From contig CM059579.1 of NCBI GenBank assembly GCA_030386875.1, positions 18,076,484-18,140,483 of the forward strand: a DNA stretch of 64,000 nucleotides, written 5' to 3'. Shown here piece by piece: positions 14,485 to 25,296 of the stretch; within the stretch, counting starts at the first letter, position 1, and every line of letters starts with the position of its first letter. The notes under the pieces were generated by a model. The model was not told the origin of the DNA. It was given only the letters and a program-made list of their open reading frames with translations, and ran no database searches. Both the position numbers and the translations under genes were made by a program. The stretch is from Morinoia aosen. Lineage: Eukaryota; Arthropoda; Malacostraca; Amphipoda; Talitridae.

Positions 14485-14545
14485 CTGGCTGGAGGCTTCC
14501 TCGGGGCGATGTCGGACGTTACGGGCGCGTGAGAGGACAACAGCA
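14485..14545 (-). CDS. Possible exon E of the minus-strand host gene
   Basis: A 61-nt segment lies between an AG acceptor (ctttatcgag) and a gtagcc donor. It begins with one base that would complete the AG left over from exon D to a Ser codon, then encodes about 20 residues, AVVLSRARNVRHRPEEASSQ. The phase fits and the composition is GC-rich like the other exons. The acceptor tract is only moderate and the intron to exon D would be about 140 nt while the others are kilobases. An alternative acceptor upstream would end the protein almost at once. This is tentative. Confidence 0.35.
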
Positions 14546-14687
14546 CTCGATAAAGGTGCTACACTCACCTCACATCCTAGCACGACATCTTACAATGAAA
14601 AATATGGACACTTTAGCAGCAACTCTGAAACAATTGACATGCACAAGATGCATGGAAATGATTTGAAACGGACGTTAATGTACGCAC

Positions 14688-14803
14688 CTCATCCTCTTGA
14701 GTCTGTCCGCCCCCGGCAGCTGAAGGGTGTCGTCAGCGAAGTGCGGGGCTGGGGGGACGACGGGCAGGTGTGGCGCAGCGGCGGCGCCTGACGCAGGTTC
14801 CAC
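14688..14803 (-). CDS. Exon D of an unrecognised minus-strand host gene
   Basis: A 116-nt GC-rich segment is flanked on the minus strand by a cgcgcag acceptor and a gtgcgt donor. It starts in phase 0, matching the phase-0 end of the 35-nt exon C at 16402-16436, and encodes 38 residues rich in Ala and Pro: VEPASGAAAAPHLPVVPPAP, then HFADDTLQLPGADRLKRM. Two bases (AG) carry over to the next exon. The residues look intrinsically disordered with a short basic end, and I recognise no domain. Exon status rests on the splice sites, the phase and the contrast with the AT-rich surroundings. The 24-bp minisatellite begins about 150 bp upstream, inside the intron. Confidence 0.6.
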
Positions 14804-14825
14804 CTGCGCGCACGGGGGTGGAGGC

Positions 14826-15480
14826 GTGATGTGAGCCCAGCCATGCTGTGTTGCACAGCTGTGTTGCCAGTGCTCAATGCCACTGTGAATACTACCCAAT
14901 TTCATTGGACAGTACTGGTATGATGTGAGCCAAGCCATACTTTGTTGCATACTGTCCGATGACATCCTGTAAGTACTGTCCAATGCCATTCTGTAAGCCC
15001 TGTCCAATGCCATTCTGTAAGCACTGTCCAAAGCCATTCTGTAAGTACTGTCCAATGCCATTCCGTAAGTACTGTCCAATGCCATTCTGTAAGTACTCTC
15101 CAATGCCATACTGTAAGTACTGTCCAATGCCATTCTGTAAGTACTGTCCAATGCCATTCTGTAAGTACTGTCCAATGCTATACTGTAAGTACTGTCCAAT
15201 GCCATTCTGTAAGTACTGTCCAATGCCATTCTGTAAGTACTGTCCAATGCCATACTGTAAGTACTGTCCAATGCCATTCTGTAAGTACTGTCCAATGCCA
15301 TTCTGTAAGTACTGTCCAATGCCATAATGAAAGCATTGTCCAATGTCATTGGACAGTAGTGGCATGATGCGAGTCAAGTTATACTGTGTTGCATACTGTC
15401 CAATGTCAGTGGATAGCACTGTCATGATGTAAACTGAGCCATACTGTGTTGCGTTCGGTCCAATGAGCCTTCAGAACTAA
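14826..15480. repeat. 24-bp minisatellite with degenerate flanking units
   Basis: The core, about 14951-15330, is roughly 16 copies of the 24-bp unit ctgtaagtactgtccaatgc plus catt. Point variants (ccata for ccatt, ctctcc for ctgtcc) are scattered across copies. Because 24 is a multiple of three, each strand has a long open frame with an eight-residue repeat, which is an artefact. The flanks (14826-14950, 15340-15480) hold longer related units with catactgtgttgcatactg and ccaatgtcattggacagt. Every core unit carries gtaagta, a perfect match to a 5' splice-site core on the plus strand. Confidence 0.9.
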
Positions 15481-15659
15481 GTACTCAATGAGAACCACTG
15501 GATATATTTCAACACAGCGTACTGTGGAATACGTAAGACTGTGCACCAAACACACACCCCCAGGCGCATGGCCTACCGCACAACAGGAATTGCGTAAAGA
15601 TGACTGCAGTGAACTCGTGTAGGGGAAGTTGTGGCCCACGCATGGGGTTATAAATTAAT

Positions 15660-16400
15660 CCAATAATTGCTATAGATATATGCCGCGATTATTAGCATGA
15701 TTTAAAGCATCATTAGGATAAAATTATTTTACATTTAATGTTTCACAACAACACTAATTACAATTTTTGAGACCTTCTCAAAGAATATACGAGAACAATT
15801 CGGGTGAATGCTTCAACATGAGCTAATTTTTCTTAAAGTTTTTCAGTCATCCATAGGATATGCAAATCTAGTTGAAATAGGGTTCAGTTCACAATGGAGT
15901 TCTGCAGTCCAGCGCAATAAGTGAGTGGTACTTTAGAGTCTAATCACAGTAGAAAATTGCACCAATATTTTTAGTTGCTGTGAATCCAATAGCTGAGCCA
16001 CGCTTTGAAGTCTTCTTTATTTGATGGTGCTTTATCGATGCTGTAGCAGTGCTAACTAAACTGCTAGGAAACGTTGAAATGAGACATACCATAGACAGAC
16101 ATAGAACCTAGCACATGCAAAAGATCGAGAAAGCGAATACCCTAAAAAATTAAAACTACAGCTATGTATACCACACAACTGAAAATTTCGTCTCGATCAC
16201 AATAGCTTCCCTGACTAATACTTGAACACAACGCTACAACAAAGTGCAACATGACTTGAAATAAGCAGAACCATCCACCTTTATAAAGGGCGGAGTACGA
16301 TGAATATATTTTGCTTTTTAAATCAAGGAATAGCGAAAATTCTTTGCAGGAAAAACCGTCAATGAACATTCATTCCAATAAAAATGCAACAGCAAGCTCA
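15660..16400. other. Intronic AT-rich sequence, nothing recognised
   Basis: It lies between exons C and D of the minus-strand gene. I see no repeat or RNA gene in it. Confidence 0.4.
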
Positions 16401-16401
16401 C

Positions 16402-16436
16402 CTCAGCAACAGGAACTACTGCGTTTTCGTCTCCGT
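16402..16436 (-). CDS. Exon C (35-nt micro-exon) of the minus-strand host gene
   Basis: On the minus strand a 35-nt segment sits between a ctgttgcag acceptor and a gtgagc donor. It starts with two bases (AC) that join the single G from exon B (25057-25296) to make Asp, then encodes GDENAVVPVAE and ends exactly in phase 0, as exon D requires. A 35-nt segment with good sites at both edges and correct phase on both sides is unlikely by chance. It alone would be invisible to an open-frame scan. No domain can be assigned. Confidence 0.6.
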
Positions 16437-16489
16437 CTGCAACAGAAAATGAGGTTAGATTGTAGTTAGATTAGGTCCCCTTCACCGCA

Positions 16490-16800
16490 ATAAAGGTGTT
16501 CCGAATAAAGAAAAGTTGGACGAAAAATTTAGTACGTAATAAGGGGACAGAGGAGTCTATGTACAAGGTGTGTCCCCCATCCAGCGCATAAAAACAGCAA
16601 GACTGGAAGAAGCTTATGAAACAGGGTAAAATTCGATGAAAAAATAGGTGCTGAAAACGGACAATAATGAAACGGAAAAGTGGGTCATAAACAAAATAAA
16701 AAAATTCTATTCTAAGACATACGCATCGGGATCTCACATCTTCTGCCAAAAGAGCGCTCATACTCTCAAGTCCAATAGTTATTCCCACTGAGGGAATTCT
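16490..16800 (-). repeat. Family A SINE-like repeat, diverged
   Basis: Blocks present: aataaaggtgttccgaataa, ctatgtacaaggtgtgtccc, cgcataaaaacagcaagact, atgaaacagggtaaa, agagcgctcat and cccactgaggg. It carries the longer middle (gtgtcccccatccagcgc) seen in some family members. A ttagattagg tail-like string precedes it at 16470. Confidence 0.7.
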
Positions 16801-16920
16801 GGTATGTATTGAGGAGTACCGAGTCCGTTATAAAATATACAGGCATAATTGTTTCCAGCGTGCACCACAGAGGAAAGTCAACAGCATGCATATTTAAGAA
16901 ATCATTTAGCGCTAGCACAT

Positions 16921-17145
16921 TTAACCCTTGAGTACTGACAAGACTTAGTGTCCGAGATGGCTGGTGCTTACAGTTTAGGGCATCGAACACAATTTTAAAG
17001 TAATTTAACTAGTGAGGGAATATTTTGAAGTAAATGACAAAATTAGGGAAATTAAATGCATTCATAAAACTATTTTTTAGACATTCCAGAGGCCTACTTG
17101 CATGAATTACCCTTGATTACTTCCTAAGTTCACGCTACAGGGTCC
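16921..17145 (+). repeat. TTAA-starting MITE-like repeat (family D), copy 1
   Basis: It starts at ttaacccttgagtactgac, then gagatggctggtgcttacag, and ends near 17145. A diverged copy in opposite orientation occupies 23820-24035 with the same block order over about 220 bp. The TTAA followed by CCC start fits piggyBac-type ends; no matching right end was identified. Confidence 0.55.
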
Positions 17146-17149
17146 GAGC

Positions 17150-20140
17150 AACATATTCAATAACTTTTCTATTTATCTAGAGCAAGTTTTTTTTCTGGCC
17201 TTCGTTCATTTTCTGACACGTTCAGGCAAAAACTTACAAATTATTAATGATTTCTTCTTAAATTCAAAAGCTTTATTTTCAATGTCGAAAATTTCTTTCC
17301 CGAAGCTAAAAGCTTGAATGATTCATGATTTTTAATTAAAATAATTAGGCGCTTACTTAAGCGAAAAACACACACACTAGGGTAATTACACTGACATTTT
17401 AAGGTACTGACAACTTTTTTCCAAGGAAATTTTCCCTAAACCATTTGAATTTCCGTACTCAAAGGTTTAAAGAATACGCAGGAGAAGATCGGATCCTCAG
17501 ACAGCGGCCTGAGGCTAAAACAACAGGCATTGACCACAATATAAGAGGAGTCAATTTCTCAAAGACGATGAATTCTCGGAAGTCGAGCTCACAAGTTGCG
17601 TGCTTCCAAAGACAATACCAAACAAGGGCCAGCGCCGCTCGCTAAATGCTCGCATCGAAGAGCCCTCTAATTGCTTGCCAATAGTTACGATCTTAACAGC
17701 CTTTGAGGTCTTGGGGAATGTTGTTCTTGAGGAGAAAGTGAGCGGAGGCATCTTGACCACAACTGGCCACCACCACCACCGCGCAACAACGGAAGCCTGA
17801 AGGGTTCGCCAGTTCAGCAGGCCTGGATCCCTCATGCAATTAAATGCCTCACAAGATCGAACACCACACACACGGTTCAAACTTCAAACGCTCGAGTTTG
17901 GAGCAAGATCTGAGTTGGGCGCTTGTACAGCGGCACGACTCGCCGAACCGTGTCGTATTGCTGCTCAGCATTGTTATGGCTCGAGTTAGGTAACGGCCGA
18001 CCTCGGGAACACCCCGGAGTGGGAGTAGATTACTCTAAGATATGAACTCTCCGACAAATATCACCTTTATATGTATCACTGACGCGCAAGTTTTCAATCT
18101 GACATTTTTGTGAATGCATAGCGATTTTCGTTAGTTGTGGTAGAAAGCAGGTTTTCACAAATATGGGAAACGAACAGCTATCTACTCTAAAATGAAGCTA
18201 TCAGCTATTAGCCCCTATTGTTTTAGCGTACTCGTGAGTTCAAGAGCGCAGCTGAGAGTTAGGTTTCCGCACAACTTTTTCAGTTGGAACCCATTAATTG
18301 CACAGCAGTGCAAGCACGGGCAAGATTTGATATTTTACAAATAGCCGCAAATTTGCGACATTTGCCTGAAATATCGTGTAACAATAAAAATTAACTTCTT
18401 TCGACTCATGAACGTTGGACTTTTTCAAAAACAATCGCCCACCTTGCCACTGTACGAGTATGTACAACTCAAAGCACCTCTTGAATTTGTGTGCAAGTAC
18501 ACCGTGATATTTTGCGTCGTTTACTTTGGCGCAACAACTCGTCTCATTGTGTGCGGAATTCTATTCAACCTGGATTTTGACCGCCCGCTAAAATTTGCGA
18601 AGGTTACGAAAGTGAAAAGAAAAACTCGCGAGAAATAGAGAAAGTTAGAGCAGGCACATGCTGCGCCGCACTGGGCACAGTGGACGCATTACGCTAAGAG
18701 CTCCAATGCTAAGTGCTAGCTCTTCTCGAGGACTCTTTCGCTAATTGCAGACGGCATGGCAAGTTCAACAATTGGAAACTATCGAAGAGTTTCGAGCATG
18801 AAAGCAAAGATCTCTCTTTCATCAGCAGGGTTTAGAATTCAATGAAATGAACGTATCATGAATTGAATCGTCAACTAAAAATCTAAAATTTAAATCAGAA
18901 AAGAAGTTCTAAAACAACATGCGTGTACATGAGGACGTGTATTAAACGCGTGAGGAGCAACTTGAATGAATAGCTCTACAGCGAGAATTCAATAAAATGT
19001 GACATAGAAACCCTTGAAAAAAAGTTACGTCTTCTTTTACCAATATTCTGCCAAAAATGAATATTTTGAAGAGACAAGACTGCGGATGTATCGGATAACA
19101 TGCTGTTATTTGGCTTTGGTACAAATTCTGACCGAATGACACCTGCATGCACTTGCAGCGTGGAAACTTGAAGGAAAATACATAAAGCAAGACTAAAGTG
19201 AAACCAATGGATGAAAGGGACAGAAAAATAAGAAAAAGGCGAATATATAAAAAGAGTGAAATACGTCAGCCGAAGACTACAATACGGGTGGAGAAATTCA
19301 AATTTAGCAACTTACTAATGAGTGCGAATAAAGAAAGGTATAAAAAAGAAGTTCAAGCAATAGGACGGTCGCCAAGTAGGGAAGATAAAAACGCGAGGAT
19401 TTAAGAGCAAAAAATCGACCGTGAATGATATCACTAAAATAATCTCGGTATCTTTGGCGTTTGGTCACAAGGGTGAAGTTTTAGAATCAAATTTATACAG
19501 AAAATGTAGAAAATAACTGCAGCCAGATGCGCTACTTTTACAATACACAAAGAAGCGAAAGAATGTCACAGGAGACAACAACGCAAGTCCACGAGCCACC
19601 AATTAAGAGTTACAAAAATCGTCGGCGAGGTATCAAATTTTAAACGTCTTGTTTTACGAATCAATGGAATTTTAATGACTTCATTAACGAATGAATTACG
19701 AGACCTTTGAAATACAATCAACAAGAGATTACGTTTCCGCTTAAACTTAGCATCTTTAAGAAGCGTCATCAGGTCACAAAATCTTAGCGTTCCCACAACC
19801 GACCGAATGAAGCGGCGAAACGCATCTCGACGAGAGATGACGGTGTAAAGTGACAAGAAATAAAAAGTATTACCAGATGACTGAAGCGAAAGGTGGGCAG
19901 TTCCATGTTAAAAAGAACACTGAAAAATGAATAAATATCATGGAATTCTAGATGATAAAAAACAGAATCCCAATCGAAAAAAAAGTGCTGAGCGGTGGAA
20001 CAAATCCAAGGAGTGAATTTCAAACAATTCACGTCTTTGTATTGGTACGGCTGGTTTTGTGTCGACTTGGCTACGCTGCATGATACAGTATACAGAGCAA
20101 TCAAGTGTAACCGTCAACTATTGGTCAACTATTACAGAAG
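17150..20140. other. No gene supported
   Basis: About 17540-18010 is somewhat GC-richer with short open frames on both strands but no agreeing splice sites or motif. The rest is AT-rich intronic or intergenic sequence without repeats I recognise. Confidence 0.35.
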
Positions 20141-20141
20141 C

Positions 20142-21905
20142 TAAACGCGGTAGCAGCCAAACACCGCTACAGCCAAACGCCGCAACAGCCAAACACCGCT
20201 ACAGCCAAACGCCGCAACAGCCAAACGCCGCAACAGCCAAACACCGCAACAGCCAAACACCGCAACAGCCAAACACCGCAACAGCCAAACACCGCAACAG
20301 CCAAACACCGCAACAGCCAAACACCGCAACAGCCAAACACCGCAACAGCCAAACACCGCAACAGCCAAACACCGCAACAGCCAAACACCGCAACAGCCAA
20401 ACACCGCAACAGCCAAACGCCGCAACAGCCAAACGCCGTAGCAGCCAAACGCCGTAGCAGCCAAACGCCGTAGCAGCCAAACGCCGTAGCAGCCAAACGC
20501 CGTAGCAGCCAAACGCCGTAGCAGCCAAACGCCGTAGCAGCCAAACGCGGTAGCAGCCAAACGCGGTAGCAGCCAAACGCGGTAGCAGCCAAACGCGGTA
20601 GCAGCCAAACGCGGTAGCAGCCAAACGCGGTAGCAGCCAAACGCGGTAGCAGCCAAACGCGGTAGCAGCCAAACGCGGTAGCAGCCAAACGCGGTAGCAG
20701 CCAAACGCGGTAGCAGCCAAACGCGGTAGCAGCCAAACGCCGTAGCAGCCAAACGCCGTAGCAGCCAAACGCCGTAGCAGCCAAACGCCGTAGCAGCCAA
20801 ACGCCGTAGCAGCCAAACGCCGTAGCAGCCAAACGCCGTAGCAGCCAAACGCCGTAGCAGCCAAACGCCGTAGCAGCCAAACGCCGTAGCAGCCAAACGC
20901 CGTAGCAGCCAAACGCCGTAGCAGCCAAACGCCGTAGCAGCCAAACGCCGTAGCAGCCAAACGCCGTAGCAGCCAAACGCCGTAGCAGCCAAACGCCGTA
21001 GCGGCCAAACGCCGTAGCGGCCAAACGCCGTAGCGGCCAAACGCCGTAGCGGCCAAACGCCGTAGCGGCCAAACGCGGTAGCGGCCAAACGCCGTAGCGG
21101 CCAAACGCCGTAACGGCCAAACGCCGTAACGGCCAAACGCCGTAGCGGCCAAACGCCGTAGCGGCCAAACGCCGTAGCGGCCAAACGCCGTAGCGGCCAA
21201 ACGCCGTAGCGGCCAAACGCCGTAGCGGCCAAACGCCGTAGCGGCCAAACGCCGTAGCGGCCAAACGCCGTAGCGGCCAAACGCCGTAGCGGCCAAACGC
21301 CGTAGCGGCCAAACGCCGTAGCGGCCAAACGCCGTAGCGGCCAAACGCCGTAGCGGCCAAACGCCGTAGCGGCCAAACGCCGTAGCGGCCAAACGCGGTA
21401 GCGGCCAAACGCGGTAGCGGCCAAACGCCGTAGCGGCCAAACGCCGTAGCGGCCAAACGCCGTAGCGGCCAAACGCCGTAGCGGCCAAACGCCGTAGCGG
21501 CCAAACGCCGTAGCGGCCAAACGCCGCAGCGGCCAAACGCCGCAGCGGCCAAACGCCGCAGCGGCCAAACGCCGTAGCGGCCAAACGCCGTAGCGGCCAA
21601 ACGCCGTAGCGGCCAAACGCCGTAGCGGCCAAACGCCGTAGCGGCCAAACGCCGTAGCGGCCAAACGCCGTAGCGGCCAAACGCCGTAGCGGCCAAACGC
21701 CGTAGCGGCCAAACGCCGTAGCAGCCAAACGCCGTAGCAGCCAAACGCCGTAGCAGCCAAACGCCGTAGCAGCCAAACGCCGTAGCAGCCAAACGCCGTA
21801 GCAGCCAAACGCCGTAGCAGCCAAACGCCGTAGCAGCCAAACGCCGTAGCAGCCAAACGCCGTAGCAGCCAAACGCGGTAGCGGCCAAACGCGGTAGCGG
21901 CCAAA
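20142..21905. repeat. 16-bp minisatellite array, about 110 copies
   Basis: The unit is agcagccaaacgccgt and close variants, tandem over about 1.76 kb. Variants are grouped in blocks rather than mixed: aacagccaaacaccgc types (about 20168-20430), agcagccaaacgcggt (20546-20736), agcagccaaacgccgt (20740-21000), agcggccaaacgccgt (21001-21720), then agcagccaaacgccgt again to about 21870. The reverse complement has no stop in any frame, so all three minus frames stay open for 570-650 codons. These frames are artefacts of the repeat. The array lies in the intron between exons B and C of the minus-strand gene. Confidence 0.95.
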
Positions 21906-21959
21906 TACTGCAGCAGCAGCAGCAAAGTCAGCGCAGAAAAACCAAGGCAGCTGTAATGA

Positions 21960-22330
21960 TACGACAAGGTATATAGCGAGAGAGCCTTGCCCGCCGCGAG
22001 CAGGCGAATGGCGGGAGGGACAGGAGGCGCGCGAGGCGCAGTGCCGGAGGAGTGTCGGCCGTGGAGCGCAGGCCGCAGGGCGCCGTGACAGCGCAGCCAT
22101 TAGGGCGATTGACTGGTCCAGAGGCCCTCGAGAGGAAGCACAAGAAGCTCCTCTCAGTCGAGCGCTCATTTTGCAGGGTAGTCCTCAGGTCGAGTGTCGC
22201 CCAGATTCACTCTTGCAAATTAGAGCGCTCCTATTGTCTCCTCCTCGAGGACCTCTTCTGTCCTCAACCATCCATCTCCCCTCACTACAGCCTGCTCCTG
22301 CCCTTCCTCCTCCTCCGCCTCCTTTTCCTC
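21960..22330. promoter_or_regulatory. CpG-rich island next to the 16-bp array
   Basis: GC- and CpG-rich, non-repetitive sequence between the minisatellite and AT-rich DNA. The minus strand is open for about 70 residues but shows no family motif. It may be an internal promoter or a repeat-array flank; I cannot tell which. Confidence 0.3.
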
Positions 22331-22339
22331 CTAAATCTA

Positions 22340-23285
22340 CTGACGCTCTTTATGCTTCAATATATATTGTACAACTGTTGCTCATCTTGGAAATGTAGGT
22401 ATTATCGTTGCTTGTCACGGAACTGCTGAGAAGGCGCGTTCACGAATTCGTTTCAACAATATAATATGTTTCATGCTTTGTTGGATAATTTGAAGTGATG
22501 AGTTTCGAAATGCGTATTCTACATCAACTGTTATCATTTAATAAAACTTTAATGGAACGTACTACCTCTTGAGAGCTTGTGCTCATAACTCATCCCCGAG
22601 ATATACGTCAGATTTTGGCCAAAAACGCCGCAGGCCCAATGTAGAATTGCAAAAATCCAACGATTTACTCTAACAAACGGCTTCCAAAATATATTTTGAA
22701 TGATTACTTCTTGAGAAGTGAACCCTATGTTAACAAAGCAATCGAGCTACGTCCTCCGTGCAACGCAATAAAATGACGCTAAGGAATAAAAACACTGTCA
22801 AGTGCTGAAAGCTATCCCTTCAACTTGTCCATAATTCAAGTAAATGAGTATAGCTAAAGCTCGGTTTTTCTTTAACTAATAATTCGAGTCCTAGACAAGT
22901 TATATGATTAAAAAGAGTGGAACGGGGGCAGCTGAGCACGGACGCAAGCAATAAGCATCCCATAGGCCTAGGGGTTAGCGTGCCTCGCAAGGTCCAGGTA
23001 GACTCTTATCACACGCCGCGTATTTACATTTGTTATCATATTCCCGTGACGTCAATTTTAAAAACGTTTTCCAATTGTTTAGAACTGAATCAGGCAAAGG
23101 TACTATCAATATGTATAGCATTGCTCGAAACTTGCAACTTAACCCGCTGCTTCCCCACGCTCAAATAGTTAAGGGAAAAGTTTTTCAAGATAATTGCAGT
23201 CATTACTCAGAAATATCAGCAAAATTGCCCTAACATGTTTTTTTATGTATAAGCAGATGCTTACATCCTTTTTAAATTGAAAATT
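22340..23285. other. No gene; possible tRNA-like SINE head near 22965
   Basis: About 22965-22995 reads ggcctaggggttagcgtgcc, which resembles a Pol III A-box region of a tRNA-derived SINE. No B box or tail was confirmed. Nothing else was recognised. Confidence 0.25.
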
Positions 23286-23645
23286 ATTATTATTATTATT
23301 TAGTTTAAGCCTCCCTATCCTCAACAAGTGAGATCCAAAGAGAGGAAAGAAGAAGGCACCATTTAGTATGGAGTTAAGGGAACGTGGAATCTATGCAGAA
23401 AGGGCACAGAAACAGTAAGATGAGAAAGAAGTTGATGAAACAAGATCAAAGTTGAAGAAGAAAGTAGTAGGTGCTGAAAAACAGGACAGCAGTGAACCGA
23501 AAAAAGATGGTCCGTAACAAAATAAAAAACCTATTCTATTTCAACAAAAATAAAGCCTACCTAACCTTTAGCTCAGGCCCTTACATAGTCCCCCTGGGAG
23601 CGCTACTTCCCATAGATACAATAGTTGTATCCCCCTGAGGGGTTT
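23286..23645 (-). repeat. Family A SINE-like repeat, well preserved (reference copy)
   Basis: Read in its sense direction (minus here) the element starts cccctcagggggatacaac, forms a short hairpin from gatacaa-cta-ttgtatc, then agcgctcccagggg, gggcctgagctaaaggttag, a T/C-rich middle with cggttcactgctgtcctg and agcacctactactttcttct, and ends gttgaggatagggaggctta followed by a simple-sequence tail, here (AAT)n at 23286-23303. Other copies end in repeats of TAATC. A structured GC-rich 5' end, a ~345-nt body and a variable microsatellite tail fit a non-autonomous retroposon (SINE). I see no convincing Pol III A/B boxes, so the promoter class is unknown. At least 20 copies lie in this window. Confidence 0.85.
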
Positions 23646-23819
23646 TAAATTGAAAAAATTATGCTTTAAAAATGTATGCTTCGACGGCAAAAAATGGTCG
23701 ATAAATCTGAGAAAAAATATAAATTTAATTTTTGCTTATTTTTATCTGTAAATACATGTACGAGTGAAAGACTTGCTCAAGTTAAATAAAAAAAGGTATG
23801 TATTGCATAGTCCATGAAG

Positions 23820-24035
23820 CTTACACTGAGTGGATACCAATAGCAAATTGCACATGTCAAACTTCTGGAATGTTTAAAAACATAGTTGCAGGAATACTAT
23901 TAATTGCCCGAATTTTGTCATTTAGTTCAAATTGTTTCTCTACTAGTTAAACCACCCTGAAATTTTGTCAATTTACCTAAACTGGAAGCACTAGCCATCT
24001 GGGAGCTGGAGTCTCGTCAGGAGGCAAAGGGTTAA
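23820..24035 (-). repeat. TTAA-ending MITE-like repeat (family D), copy 2
   Basis: Reverse complement of the 16921-17145 copy. It ends in caaagggttaa at 24035, preceded by ctagccatctgggagctgga. About 220 bp align with scattered changes and small gaps. Confidence 0.55.
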
Positions 24036-24039
24036 AGGG

Positions 24040-25056
24040 ATAATGAAGTACTTGAGTGAAAAATTCATTTCAATTGCAGTCACCTGCTTTCCTGAAAGTA
24101 TCTTTATGTACTATAGTATACGGCTACTACTCCCTGCGTCTAGCAACTTTTTGTCACTGACTTCCTCAGTCATGGAAAAACAGACTGGTAGAGTTCACAC
24201 AGTGCCTTCACTTACACCATTGCACCTACTGGACGAAAAAAGTTTTCAGCACACCATTTAGTCAAAAAGCTAAAAAAGGAGATCCGAAAACACATTTAAA
24301 ATTTGGGTATTTTTCACTGCAAAACAGACTGACGACAATGGGACTGTGAGCTGCGCAGCACAACTCCTTAGTGTTGTGACCGAGCACTGGAGGTCATCAA
24401 GGGATTATGATTAAGTTGGATCAGTTTTACGAATTATTCAATTGCGTTTCACACTTCACGTAACAATAAAAATGTAACCGAGGGTATTGATCAAACAGAA
24501 CACAGTCACATCAGGTTACGCTGGAAAATTGGAATCAGAAATTTATTGTCGAAAAAATTTCCCATTTGACAGTCAATAATCTACATAAATACCTGTAAGT
24601 ACTCGCGCAGTAGCATTAGGTATATAGTACAAACTCCAGAAATCACAGAAATCTCAGTGCTAGGAACACTGGCACTCCTAAATAGCTTTTCGTGAGCTTC
24701 GACTTCAGGACACAAGAGTACGCAGAAGGGTAGGATTGGGAGGCACTTCTCGAAAACGAACTCATCTTTACTTGAAAACTTTTCAAAATTAAAAATATGC
24801 CCGGCTACCATGGCATATCATTGGGATAATACCGCTACTTGAACCCAAAAACAATAGCAACAGGCATTATCCCTTCATTATTGAAATTCAACAGGGTTAA
24901 GCACTCACTCATGGTCCCGAATATCAGATAATTATAATCAGAACCTGAACTCGTTCAAAATACTGATTATGGCTACGTGAGAAAAAGCGTAGAGGGCTTA
25001 CCCTAATGACACGGCAATTACACACCTGAAGTAAGTAGATCGTAAATACTGCTTAC
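24040..25056. other. Intronic sequence, nothing recognised
   Basis: AT-rich sequence downstream of exon B on the minus strand. No repeat or RNA gene seen. Confidence 0.4.
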
Positions 25057-25296
25057 CTCGAATAAAGCCTCCAGAGAGCACATGGCCGCCTTCCCCCGCC
25101 TCAACACCGTCGTCTCCTGTATGGGGGCCGGGCGCCGCATTTTGCGTGGGGGCAAATGAAGGCTGGCGAGCTGACTCCAGTTCTAGATCCACAACTCCAA
25201 CGCCGCTCAGTGGAACATGGGATGCAGAAGCATCCTCACCCCGGGAGGGCAGAGCAGAGGTCGCAGCCACAGGGCGGTAGTGTGGAGGCAACACAT
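25057..25296 (-). CDS. Exon B of the minus-strand host gene
   Basis: A 240-nt GC-rich segment sits between a ttgagcag acceptor and a strong gtaagc donor on the minus strand. Its first two bases (AT) join the G left by exon A to make Asp. It then encodes 79 residues beginning VLPPHYRPVAATSALPSRGE and ending GEGGHVLSGGFIR, and leaves one base for exon C. The peptide is rich in Ala, Ser, Gly, Pro and acidic residues, has no hydrophobic core or Cys pattern, and is probably disordered. I do not recognise the protein. It is the largest and best-supported exon of this gene. Confidence 0.65.

Noticed and set aside
14951..15330. Regularly spaced repeats as a CRISPR array
   Set aside because: Units are contiguous with no unique spacers, and the genome is eukaryotic. 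The same holds for the arrays at 20 kb and 34.6 kb.
14892..15425. Repetitive frames on both strands (GIGQYLQN-type and CKYCPMPF-type)
   Set aside because: Produced by a 24-bp minisatellite whose period is a multiple of three. Only the piece at 14688-14803 has exon-like borders.
20141..22169. Three overlapping minus-strand frames of 570-656 codons
   Set aside because: All derive from the 16-bp tandem unit lacking stops in reverse. The peptides are pure repeats (AATAFG-type) and cannot be told apart as genes.
22965..23000. tRNA gene
   Set aside because: Only an A-box-like string is present; no cloverleaf can be drawn. The same applies to 62485-62540 and to the gattcgaatc string near 30840.
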